Source of the DNA: Bacteroidota bacterium
GTDB lineage: Bacteria > Bacteroidota > Bacteroidia > UKL13-3
Direction of reading: 5' to 3'
DNA length: 64,000 nt
Assembly: GCA_027482225.1 (NCBI GenBank)
Contig: JAIXWD010000016.1
Coordinates: 78,050 to 142,049, forward strand
A model generated the notes under the pieces. The model was not told where the DNA came from, made no database searches, and was given only the letters and a program-made list of their open reading frames with translations. Made by a program: the position numbers and the translations under genes. This document shows positions 1 through 6,765 of this stretch, piece by piece; position 1 is the stretch's first letter; every line of letters begins with the position of its first letter.

Positions 1-177
1 TGTTTCCAAGGCGCTGACTTCCGAAGCACTTAAAGCATTTGCATAATCATTAACAAATTGGTTTGATTTTGCAGGAATATCTTTAGCAAATGCAGCATAT
101 GATGTTAAGCTGAATAACGCAAAGGCAACTAGTAATCTAAATGCTGCGCCTCTAATTATTTTACACATGTTATTCAT
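1..177 (-). CDS. TPM-domain (YgcG-like) exported protein, 5' part only
   Basis: Only the first 59 codons lie in the window; the gene runs off the left edge and so is missing from the ORF track. From the ATG at 177 the frame is open to base 1. The start reads MNNMCKIIRG, then a hydrophobic stretch ending near SYAAFA, a plausible signal peptide, then IPAKSNQFVNDYANALS, which resembles the beginning of a TPM domain (the YgcG/TPM_phosphatase family, often described as membrane-associated proteins of uncertain function). It overlaps the 3' end of the next TPM gene by 8 bases, so translation is probably coupled. The order LemA - TPM - TPM on one strand is a familiar Bacteroidota arrangement and supports the call. 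Full length and C-terminus (often a Gly-rich tail) cannot be judged. Confidence 0.72.
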   Translation of the reverse strand, partial: MNNMCKIIRGAAFRLLVAFALFSLTSYAAFAKDIPAKSNQFVNDYANALSASEVSALET

Positions 178-622
178 GCTTTCCTCCTTCATTCCCATAA
201 GAAATATCATTGCTCAATTCATTGGTATCATTACTTTGGTAAGGAAAATATTCTTTCAGTTTTTCACCAGCTTGCGCAATGGCCAAACAAATACCTTCTA
301 CAAATTTACTTTGCTTAAAGAAAGTTAGTAATAACTCCTTTTCTGAATCCCAAAACTGTTGCGATACTTTTTCGTGTATGCCTTTATCACCCAAAATGGC
401 AAACTTGTGGTCATCATAAGCCAAGTAAAACAATACCCCATTTTTTTGTTCGGTGGCATGCATACCTAATTCTTCAAACACAATTTTCGCACGTTCATAA
501 GGTTCAATTTCGCAATGCGCCTCAATATGTAAGCGAATTTCTCCGCTGGTATTTAACTCAGCCAAACGAATAGACTCAATAATTTGTGCTTGCTGTGTTT
601 CGGTAAAAAAAGTTTTGGCCAT
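170..622 (-). CDS. TPM-domain protein without signal peptide
   Basis: A 150-residue protein with no signal peptide or membrane segment. The segment NTSGEIRLHIEAHCE (about residues 24-38) and the later hydrophobic strand GVLFYLAYDDHKFAILGDKG match the TPM fold seen in the second, shorter TPM protein of Bacteroidota LemA operons. The biochemical role is not established; plant TPM proteins have been linked to photosystem repair and phosphatase activity, but that should not be carried over. It lies between lemA (82-base gap) and the exported TPM gene (8-base overlap), all on the reverse strand, so they are probably one transcript. The C-terminal 20 residues are polar (Asn, Asp, Gly, Glu). The ATG at 622 is the only good start. 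Confidence 0.8.
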   Translation of the reverse strand: MAKTFFTETQQAQIIESIRLAELNTSGEIRLHIEAHCEIEPYERAKIVFEELGMHATEQKNGVLFYLAYDDHKFAILGDKGIHEKVSQQFWDSEKELLLTFFKQSKFVEGICLAIAQAGEKLKEYFPYQSNDTNELSNDISYGNEGGKHE

Positions 623-704
623 AAAATGGAGTTTAAATCAAAGCCACAAACAATACAACTGATTAGTTTGTATTGCCTGTGGCTTAATATTCATGTTGTT
701 ATAA

Positions 705-1298
705 TTATTCGAAGTTAACAGTTGGCGCTTTTTCAGCACCTTTATCGGCCTCAAAATAACCTTTTTTATCAAACCCAAACATACCGCTGTAAATTACTTG
801 AGGGAATTTGCGAATGTAGGTATTGTAGTCTTTTACAATTTCGTTAAATTTTTGACGCTCAACAGTAATGCGGTTTTCTGTCCCTTCTAGCTGACTTTGC
901 AACTCTAAAAAGTTTTGGGTGGCTTTTAATTGCGGGTATTGCTCGGCAACCACCATTAAACGACCTAAAGCCTGACTTAACTCACCTTGAGAAGCCTGGA
1001 ATTTTTGAATTTGTTCTGGTGATAACTTGCTAGCATCAACCTTAATTGATGAGGCACTTGCACGGGCATTAATTACATCGGTTAGTGTTTTTTGCTCAAA
1101 ATTGGCCACACCTTTTACGGTGTTAACTAAGTTAGGAATTAAATCTAAACGTCTTTGGTACACGTTTTCAACCTGTGCCCAGGCAGATGAAGTGGCTTCT
1201 TGTTTGGTTACCATGTTGTTGTAACTGCCACAACCGTTAAAAATAAGTAGCAAAAACAAAGCTGCTACACCTAAAAGAATAATTGTTCCTTTTTTCAT
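705..1298 (-). CDS. lemA: LemA family protein
   Basis: LemA-family membrane-anchored helical protein, first gene of the LemA-TPM-TPM operon. The ORF track starts at 1361, but the signal anchor begins at an internal ATG at 1298 (MKKGTIILLG followed by a hydrophobic run to IFNGC), giving 197 residues; the 21 extra residues of the longer ORF have no matching features. Family hallmarks are visible: YNNMVTKQEATSSAWAQVENVYQRR, then DLIPNLVNTVKG, and the later QFLELQSQLEGTENRI-like segment (here NFLELQSQLEGTENRI). The NGCGSYN context could be a lipobox-like cysteine, although LemA proteins are usually described as having one N-terminal helix. Function is unknown; LemA homologues are thought to be envelope proteins. 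Probably co-transcribed with the two TPM genes. Confidence 0.9.
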   Translation of the reverse strand: MKKGTIILLGVAALFLLLIFNGCGSYNNMVTKQEATSSAWAQVENVYQRRLDLIPNLVNTVKGVANFEQKTLTDVINARASASSIKVDASKLSPEQIQKFQASQGELSQALGRLMVVAEQYPQLKATQNFLELQSQLEGTENRITVERQKFNEIVKDYNTYIRKFPQVIYSGMFGFDKKGYFEADKGAEKAPTVNFE

Positions 1299-1443
1299 GT
1301 TTATGTTAGATTGAGATACTGCAAGATACAAATTGCTTTCCAAACTTTGGTTAACTGACAAATTGCCGCTTTTTGTTCTGCTTTAAATTTGGTGTTTTTG
1401 CCGCTTGTGGTTATACTTGCCAATAGGGCTAAGCCAAACAAAC

Positions 1444-2517
1444 ATGATGAAATTTAACGCAGATTGCATTCACTATAAAGGTCATATTCCATGTAAACCA
1501 CACAAACAGCATGGTTTTCATTGTGTAGATTGTTCGGTATACACTAAGGTTTCTAAGCGTATATTAATTATTAAATTGGGTGCTATTGGTGATGTTATTC
1601 GTACCACACCATTGGTGGTTAAGTTTAAAAAGGAATTTCCTGATTGTAAAATTACTTGGCTAACCTGGACACCCGATATCCTGCCATCATCGCAAATTGA
1701 TGAGATTTTAAAATGGGATCACAACAGTTTATTGTATGTTCAACATAGCCATTGGGATATTGCCATTAACCTTGATAAAGAAAAAGAGGCAGGTGCTTTA
1801 CTAAAGATAGTAGATGCTGAAGAGAAATATGGATATGTGTTGAAGAATAATGAAATTCAACCCATGAATGATTTGGCTGTTCATAAATTTTCTACAGGGA
1901 TGTTTGATGATGTGAGCAAAGCCAATACTAAAAGTTATTTACAGGAAATTTTTGAAATATGTGGTTACACCCATCAAGGCGAACCTTATTTAATGGATAC
2001 GCATGATGAAAAAGGGTACACATGGAATTTACCTAAAGGCAAAAAAATAATAGGCATGAATACAGGTTGCGGTGGCCGTTGGACAACACGCTTGTGGAGT
2101 ATAGATAAATGGGTGGAATTGGTTTCTATCTTAAAGCAACAACACCCCGATGCAGAAATTTTACTATTAGGCGGTGAAGCTGAAGATGCGCGTAACAAAG
2201 AAATACAACAACGTAGTGGTGCTTTGTATTTGGGCTATTTTAGTTTGTTTGAATTTATAAACTTAGTTAACCACTGTGAAATGGTAATTACACAAGTTAC
2301 CATGGGCATGCACATCACATTAGCTTTAGGTAAGAAAATTGTATTGATGAATAACATATTTAATCCATACGAATTTGATTTGTTTGGTAAAGGCGAAATT
2401 GTTGCACCTAACAAAACTTGTAAATGTTTTTACAGAGGTAGTTGTATTGATGGTACTAGTTGTATGGAAGAACTGCCAGCAAGTAATATTGCAGCAGCAG
2501 TAAATAGACACTTCTAA
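1444..2517 (+). CDS. Glycosyltransferase family 9 (heptosyltransferase-like)
   Basis: GT9-type glycosyltransferase, the family of ADP-heptose:LPS heptosyltransferases, probably acting on cell-surface glycans in the cytoplasm. The ATG at 1444 is preferred over the ORF start at 1405, giving 357 residues. The Rossmann start KRILIIKLGAIGDVIRTTPL and the donor-side motif MNTGCGGRWTTRLW are characteristic. The N-terminus carries an extra segment before the GT9 core with cysteines at about residues 8, 17, 27 and 30 (CX8CX9CX2C), and the C-terminus has another cluster (CKCFYRGSCIDGTSC). C-terminal cysteines are common in GT9 proteins; the N-terminal set is less usual and might bind metal. Donor and acceptor are unknown. 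It stands alone, divergent from the lemA operon. Confidence 0.82.
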   Translation: MMKFNADCIHYKGHIPCKPHKQHGFHCVDCSVYTKVSKRILIIKLGAIGDVIRTTPLVVKFKKEFPDCKITWLTWTPDILPSSQIDEILKWDHNSLLYVQHSHWDIAINLDKEKEAGALLKIVDAEEKYGYVLKNNEIQPMNDLAVHKFSTGMFDDVSKANTKSYLQEIFEICGYTHQGEPYLMDTHDEKGYTWNLPKGKKIIGMNTGCGGRWTTRLWSIDKWVELVSILKQQHPDAEILLLGGEAEDARNKEIQQRSGALYLGYFSLFEFINLVNHCEMVITQVTMGMHITLALGKKIVLMNNIFNPYEFDLFGKGEIVAPNKTCKCFYRGSCIDGTSCMEELPASNIAAAVNRHF

Positions 2518-2933
2518 ATATTAATGTAATAAATTTTCAATATCAGTTTAACAATTTTGTTGCATGTGCAAGGTTTGATACTAGACCACTTGCATGCGTC
2601 TATCATTAGTAAATCATGTAATTAAAACCGAGCGCAATGTAATCTTCATGCCACTTTTTAGCAGTAATTTCCATTCATAACTAAGGTAACAAAAATTGGT
2701 TTTTTAAAATACATGAAAATACCAGATAATAAATAGGTTGAAAAATCTAAGGTGCTAATTATTGATGTTGTTATTGAGTATATTCTAAGTCCTGTAGTTA
2801 GTAAAATTATCATAAAAAAATCAACAGGTAATATTAGCATGATGTCTTTTGATAGCGGTGAAGGACTAATAGAAAAAATTTCATCTTATTAAAAAGAAAA
2901 AGTTAAAAAGAATGTGTAATTATTAGTAGTTAT
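2518..2933. other. Intergenic region, 416 bases, with a cupin-like relic
   Basis: Very AT-rich stretch between the GT9 gene and the ArsC-family gene (convergent sides). No RNA gene or strong terminator was seen. Positions 2737-2892 hold a short open frame on the plus strand that reads like the start of a cupin protein (entered separately). The 60-residue reverse ORF at 2658-2840 is its antisense and has no recognisable feature. Confidence 0.5.
2737..2892 (+). pseudogene. Possible relic of a small cupin-domain gene
   Basis: The plus frame between a TAG at 2734 and a TAA at 2890 reads VEKSKVLIIDVVIEYILS, then PVVSKIIIKKSTGNIS, then MMSFDSGEGLIEKISSY. This resembles the N-terminal half of short bacterial cupin proteins, whose typical pattern is VVSKT-(I/L)-x-K-x-TGN-I-x-(L/V)-F-A-F-D-x-GEGLSEHTAPFDA. 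Here the conserved metal-binding His after GEGL is absent and the frame stops almost at once, with no start codon or ribosome site in front. The best reading is a decayed gene fragment. The resemblance is from memory of the family pattern and is moderate; it could be coincidental in AT-rich DNA. Confidence 0.38.
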
Positions 2934-3278
2934 CTAAAAAATTATCTCCCAGTCTATTGGCTTAAATCCTAATAATATTTTATTGTTTACTTCCACTATC
3001 GGACGTTTTATCATGGATGGTTGATTAATCATTAAATCAATTGCTTGTGCCTTATCATGAATACTTTCCTGCTGTTGGGCTGTTAGCTTTTTAAATGTTG
3101 TGCCTTTAGTATTAATCAATTGTAATACATTAACATGCTGAAGCCAGCTGGTTAATTTATTGGAGGTAATTCCCAGCTTTTTGTAATCGTGAAAACTGTA
3201 TGATATATCATGCTCATCTAGCCAATTAAATGCTTTTTTCATGGTATCACAATTTTTAATGCCGTAAATATGAATCAT
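2934..3278 (-). CDS. ArsC/Spx-family thioredoxin-fold protein (YffB-like)
   Basis: A 114-residue ArsC-family protein. It begins MIHIYGIKNCDTMKKAFNWL, with a single cysteine at position 10 in the GIKNCDT motif, as in YffB/Spx-like members rather than CXXC thioredoxins. The later NQPSMIKRPIVE segment, with its Arg-Pro, is the typical ArsC-family C-terminal motif, followed by LLGFKPIDWEIIF. These proteins are thought to be glutathione- or thiol-dependent reductases, but the substrate of this subgroup is unknown and true arsenate reduction should not be assumed; no other ars gene is nearby. It lies 23 bases upstream of the YheT-like gene's 3' end on the same strand, so the two could be one transcript, hydrolase first. 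Confidence 0.85.
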   Translation of the reverse strand: MIHIYGIKNCDTMKKAFNWLDEHDISYSFHDYKKLGITSNKLTSWLQHVNVLQLINTKGTTFKKLTAQQQESIHDKAQAIDLMINQPSMIKRPIVEVNNKILLGFKPIDWEIIF

Positions 3279-3301
3279 AGCTAATAGCTTATTTACGTAG
3301 T

Positions 3302-4246
3302 TTAATCCTCAAAAAAACTTAGTATTATAGGCTCTAACCAACTTTGTTTTTTGTTAAGCATAAAACCCACGTGGCCCCCTAAAGGCGAAAAAATTGCATG
3401 AACAAATGGATGGTCAACCACCTCGTCATATGGGAAACAGCTAGCACTTAAAAATGGATCGTTTTGAGCGTTGATTAGTAATGTGGGAGTATTAATGGTA
3501 TTTAGAATGTCTTTGCTGCTGCATTTGTTCCAGTATTCGTTAGCGTCTTTATATCCATTTAATGGTGCGGTATAAGCGTCATCAAAATCTTTAAAATTCT
3601 TAATTTTATGAATACTTTTAATATCAACTTCTTTGGGGAATAGTTTATTTTTTAACAACATTTTTTTTAACATGCTATTTAAAAAACGTTGCATATAAAT
3701 CCTGTTTATTCCATTGTCTAACTCCATTGCCGAACCTCTCAAATCAATAGGGACAGAAATTGCAGCAGCGGCCAAAACTTGTAAAGGTACCTCACTACTG
3801 TTTGATAAATAGTTTAGTAAAACATTACCCCCTAAACTAAATCCCATTAGAAATATAGAATCATATTTAGCTGTGATACTTTTGAGGTAGAAAGATAAGT
3901 CATTTGTAAAACCACTGTGATATGAGTAGGGTAGCAAGTTCATCTCTCCACCACAACTTCTAAAGTTTATTGCATGTACATCATAGCCGCTAGCACTAAA
4001 TAAATTTGCAAATCCTTTAATGTATTGTGAATCGCTGCTACCTTCAAGCCCATGCAGCATTACTACTGCTTTTTTATTATTACGTAACAAACAATCTACA
4101 TAAAAAAAATCATCATCCGGTGTAGTTATTCGTTTTCTAGTATATGCTGTATTGTGCTTACGAAACAATGCAGGTAATATGGTAGAAAGGTGCTTATTTC
4201 TGTATAAAATATTGGCTTTTAATTCTGGGTAGTCTTTTACAATCAT
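3302..4246 (-). CDS. YheT-type alpha/beta hydrolase
   Basis: Alpha/beta hydrolase of the YheT/AB-hydrolase-4 group (COG0429-like), 314 residues from the ATG at 4246; the track's start at 4255 is a TTG three codons earlier. The oxyanion segment VVMLHGLEGSSDSQYI, the nucleophile elbow GFSLGGN (Ser near residue 143), a later NAQNDPFLS with the probable acid, and the C-terminal GGHVGF histidine supply a complete catalytic set. Enzymes of this group are probable esterases or carboxylesterases with unknown physiological substrates. No signal peptide is present, so it is cytoplasmic. It precedes the ArsC-family gene by 23 bases. Length fits the family (about 310-340). Confidence 0.86.
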   Translation of the reverse strand: MIVKDYPELKANILYRNKHLSTILPALFRKHNTAYTRKRITTPDDDFFYVDCLLRNNKKAVVMLHGLEGSSDSQYIKGFANLFSASGYDVHAINFRSCGGEMNLLPYSYHSGFTNDLSFYLKSITAKYDSIFLMGFSLGGNVLLNYLSNSSEVPLQVLAAAAISVPIDLRGSAMELDNGINRIYMQRFLNSMLKKMLLKNKLFPKEVDIKSIHKIKNFKDFDDAYTAPLNGYKDANEYWNKCSSKDILNTINTPTLLINAQNDPFLSASCFPYDEVVDHPFVHAIFSPLGGHVGFMLNKKQSWLEPIILSFFED

Positions 4247-4423
4247 GCCTTGCAAAGGTAATCAACCTAAACTAATTACTAATTTTATAACGTATGCTTT
4301 AATACAATAAATATAAACCATTTTAATTCTAAGTTCTGTATTCTATACACTGTAATTGGTGTTTTTAGCATTGTAAAATTCTTTTTAGCTAAAACCAACT
4401 TTACATTTATTGGTTGTATTTGT

Positions 4424-5884
4424 ATGCAAAATGCACTTGTTTGGTTTAGAAACGACCTAAGAATTCATGACCATGAGCCACTTAGTAAGGCGATTAAATT
4501 TTCAGACAACGTTTTAGGTGTTTATTGTTTTGATCTGCGTGATTATGTGATATTGCCCACCGGATTTCCTAAAACAGGAACTTTTAGGGCAAAATTTATA
4601 ATAGAGTGTGTTGCAGAATTAAAAAAAAAATTACAACAACTCGGTTCTGATTTACTTGTTTATGTTGGCAAGCCAGAAGATATCTTACCTCAGTTATGTA
4701 TTGATTTATCAGTTAATGAGATTTACTACCATAAGGAAGTGGCTCCTGAAGAAAAGCGTGTAGAGGATGAATTGGAAAATACCTTATTTACGCACAAGGT
4801 TAAATTCTCTGGCTTCTGGGGGCACACCTTATTTCACCTTGAAGACTTACCTTTTCCTATAAAACGTATACCAGAGTTATTTACTGATTTCAGAAAAAGT
4901 ATCGAGCGTGAATCAAGTGTAAGGGCTTGTATTGATACCCCACAAATTATAAGCCCTATAACCCCGATACCACCCACTCAATTGCCTTGCTTACAACAAT
5001 TGGGTTTAACAGAAATAGCAGTTGATAAAAGAACAGTGTTGAATTTTAAAGGTGGTGAAAACGAAGGATTGGCAAGGCTTGAAGATTACTTATGGACAAA
5101 AAACTTGCTAAAAAATTATAAAGGAACCCGCAACGAAATGTTGGGGGCTAACTACAGTACAAAATTCTCTGCTTGGTTAGCTATTGGATGTATAAGTCCA
5201 CGTAAAATTTATGAAGAAGTAATTCGATATGAAAAAACGCAAATAAAAAACGATAGCACCTATTGGTTGATTTTTGAATTGATGTGGCGAGATTATTTCA
5301 GGTTTATTATGCTTAAGCACGGCAGCATGATTTTTAAACCAGGAGGCATTCAAAATTTAAATGTTAAATGGAAAAATAATCTTGATTTATTTGAACTCTG
5401 GCGTATTGGAAAAACTGGTTTCCCTCTGGTTGATGCTAATATGCAAGAGCTGCTGTTAACTGGTTATATGAGCAATAGAGGCAGACAAATTGTGGCCAGC
5501 TTTTTAACCAAAAACTTAGGTTTAAACTGGCAATTAGGTGCAAATTGGTTTCAAAGCCAATTAATTGATTATGATGTTTACAGTAATTATGGTAATTGGA
5601 ATTATGCAGCTGGAATAGGTAATGATGCCCGTGGGTTTCGTTATTTTAACATTATTAAACAAGCCATACAGTATGATAATAATGGCGATTATGTGCGTTA
5701 TTGGTTACCTAGTTTAGCAAATATTAAAGGAGTAAGCGTGCATCAACCATATGCACTTAAGTTTGGTGAGTTACTTGATACTAATTTTGATTTAATTCGT
5801 GATTATTGTCAACCTATTGTTGATTTGGAAAAATCTGTAAAAGAGAATGAATCCATTTTTAATTTAGCATTAAAAAGCAAATAG
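4424..5884 (+). CDS. Cryptochrome DASH / photolyase-family protein
   Basis: FAD-binding blue-light protein of the DASH cryptochrome branch, 486 residues. The N-terminal photolyase alpha/beta domain starts with ALVWFRNDLRIHDHEPL; GFPKTGTFRAKFIIE is a DASH-type signature. The C-terminal FAD domain carries YSTKFSAWLAIGCISPRKIYEE, ELMWRDYFRF, MSNRGRQIVASFL and the DYDVYSNYGNWNYAAGIGNDAR segment typical of DASH proteins. DASH members repair cyclobutane pyrimidine dimers in single-stranded or looped DNA and may also act as light sensors. It is a single gene with no photolyase-linked neighbours, convergent with the DUF4249 gene (2-base gap). The ATG at 4424 fits the family start exactly. Confidence 0.93.
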   Translation: MQNALVWFRNDLRIHDHEPLSKAIKFSDNVLGVYCFDLRDYVILPTGFPKTGTFRAKFIIECVAELKKKLQQLGSDLLVYVGKPEDILPQLCIDLSVNEIYYHKEVAPEEKRVEDELENTLFTHKVKFSGFWGHTLFHLEDLPFPIKRIPELFTDFRKSIERESSVRACIDTPQIISPITPIPPTQLPCLQQLGLTEIAVDKRTVLNFKGGENEGLARLEDYLWTKNLLKNYKGTRNEMLGANYSTKFSAWLAIGCISPRKIYEEVIRYEKTQIKNDSTYWLIFELMWRDYFRFIMLKHGSMIFKPGGIQNLNVKWKNNLDLFELWRIGKTGFPLVDANMQELLLTGYMSNRGRQIVASFLTKNLGLNWQLGANWFQSQLIDYDVYSNYGNWNYAAGIGNDARGFRYFNIIKQAIQYDNNGDYVRYWLPSLANIKGVSVHQPYALKFGELLDTNFDLIRDYCQPIVDLEKSVKENESIFNLALKSK

Positions 5885-5886
5885 CT

Positions 5887-6762
5887 TTATCTAATAATTA
5901 CACTTCTAAAACTCACACCATAACCAGTAAAAGATCCAATAGCACCTTGAATATTTGATTTTACTATTATGGGTGTAGCAAATGGTCCACCATTATTGGC
6001 TGCTCTGGAATATGATTCCCAAAACAAATACTCTTTTCGTCCAACGGAGGTTAAGTATAAACTAAGTGTATCGCCAAAATTAAAAGGGCGAAAAAAGCTA
6101 TATGGTACAACGCCATCATTTAAAAAACCATCGTCAAAGTTTCTGAATTGTGAAGCAGATCCCCAGCCTAATAAAAACGGATTAAATCCATTTTGTACTG
6201 CTAAGCGATAATTGTTTTGTTCAGGGCCATCGGTAAATTTGAATGTAACAAACATGTTGGTATCGCCATTCTTATCATCAAATTCTTGTTTCCAAAAAAC
6301 GGTATCTATTTCTGCTACTTTCGGAATTGTTGTGTAGCCTATAACACGTTCGTTTTCTGCAGTAATTTCAAGTTTGTATGGAACTCCAATTTGCGGACTG
6401 ATGGTAGTGCTGAAGTATATTCCACTGAATCCAGGCAGTAACAGATCAATACCGGGTATGGTATTAATATCTATCATTTGAACTCGTGCACTTTCATTCC
6501 AAATGGTATCATTACCTACAACAGTTCCTGGGGTAATATAAACCAAAGCATCTCTTACACCATTTAAAGATAAATCAGGATTAAAATAATCTATAGTTCT
6601 GCTAATGTATACGTAATTTAAATTTGGAAACTGCTGATTAATGCTCGCCTCAACTACCAGGCTAGCTTTGCCGGGAGGTAAATCAACCGTGATTTCTTTT
6701 TCGCATGATGTAAATAGAATAATGCCTAAAACAAACAATATATAATTTAATGAATTTTTCAT
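5887..6762 (-). CDS. DUF4249 lipoprotein, partner of the TonB receptor
   Basis: A 291-residue lipoprotein of the DUF4249 family. The signal peptide ends in the lipobox LFTSC with Cys20, followed by EKEITVDLPPGKASLVVEASI, the typical DUF4249 start. DUF4249 proteins are nearly always encoded directly after a TonB-dependent receptor with a carboxypeptidase-like N-terminal domain, and that is what is seen: the receptor stops 3 bases upstream. By analogy with SusC/SusD-like pairs they are thought to be surface-exposed partners in uptake, but no substrate is known. The last gene of a two-gene operon, converging on the DASH cryptochrome gene. No PKD or sorting domain was seen. Confidence 0.88.
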   Translation of the reverse strand: MKNSLNYILFVLGIILFTSCEKEITVDLPPGKASLVVEASINQQFPNLNYVYISRTIDYFNPDLSLNGVRDALVYITPGTVVGNDTIWNESARVQMIDINTIPGIDLLLPGFSGIYFSTTISPQIGVPYKLEITAENERVIGYTTIPKVAEIDTVFWKQEFDDKNGDTNMFVTFKFTDGPEQNNYRLAVQNGFNPFLLGWGSASQFRNFDDGFLNDGVVPYSFFRPFNFGDTLSLYLTSVGRKEYLFWESYSRAANNGGPFATPIIVKSNIQGAIGSFTGYGVSFRSVIIR

Positions 6763-6765
6763 GCC

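Noticed and set aside
1405-1443. Longer start for the GT9 gene
   Set aside because: The first 13 residues (MWLYLPIGLSQTN) lie outside the family pattern; the ATG at 1444 fits better.
2658-2840. Reverse-strand 60-aa ORF
   Set aside because: It is the complement of the AT-rich spacer that holds the cupin-like frame; a hydrophobic composition alone is not evidence.
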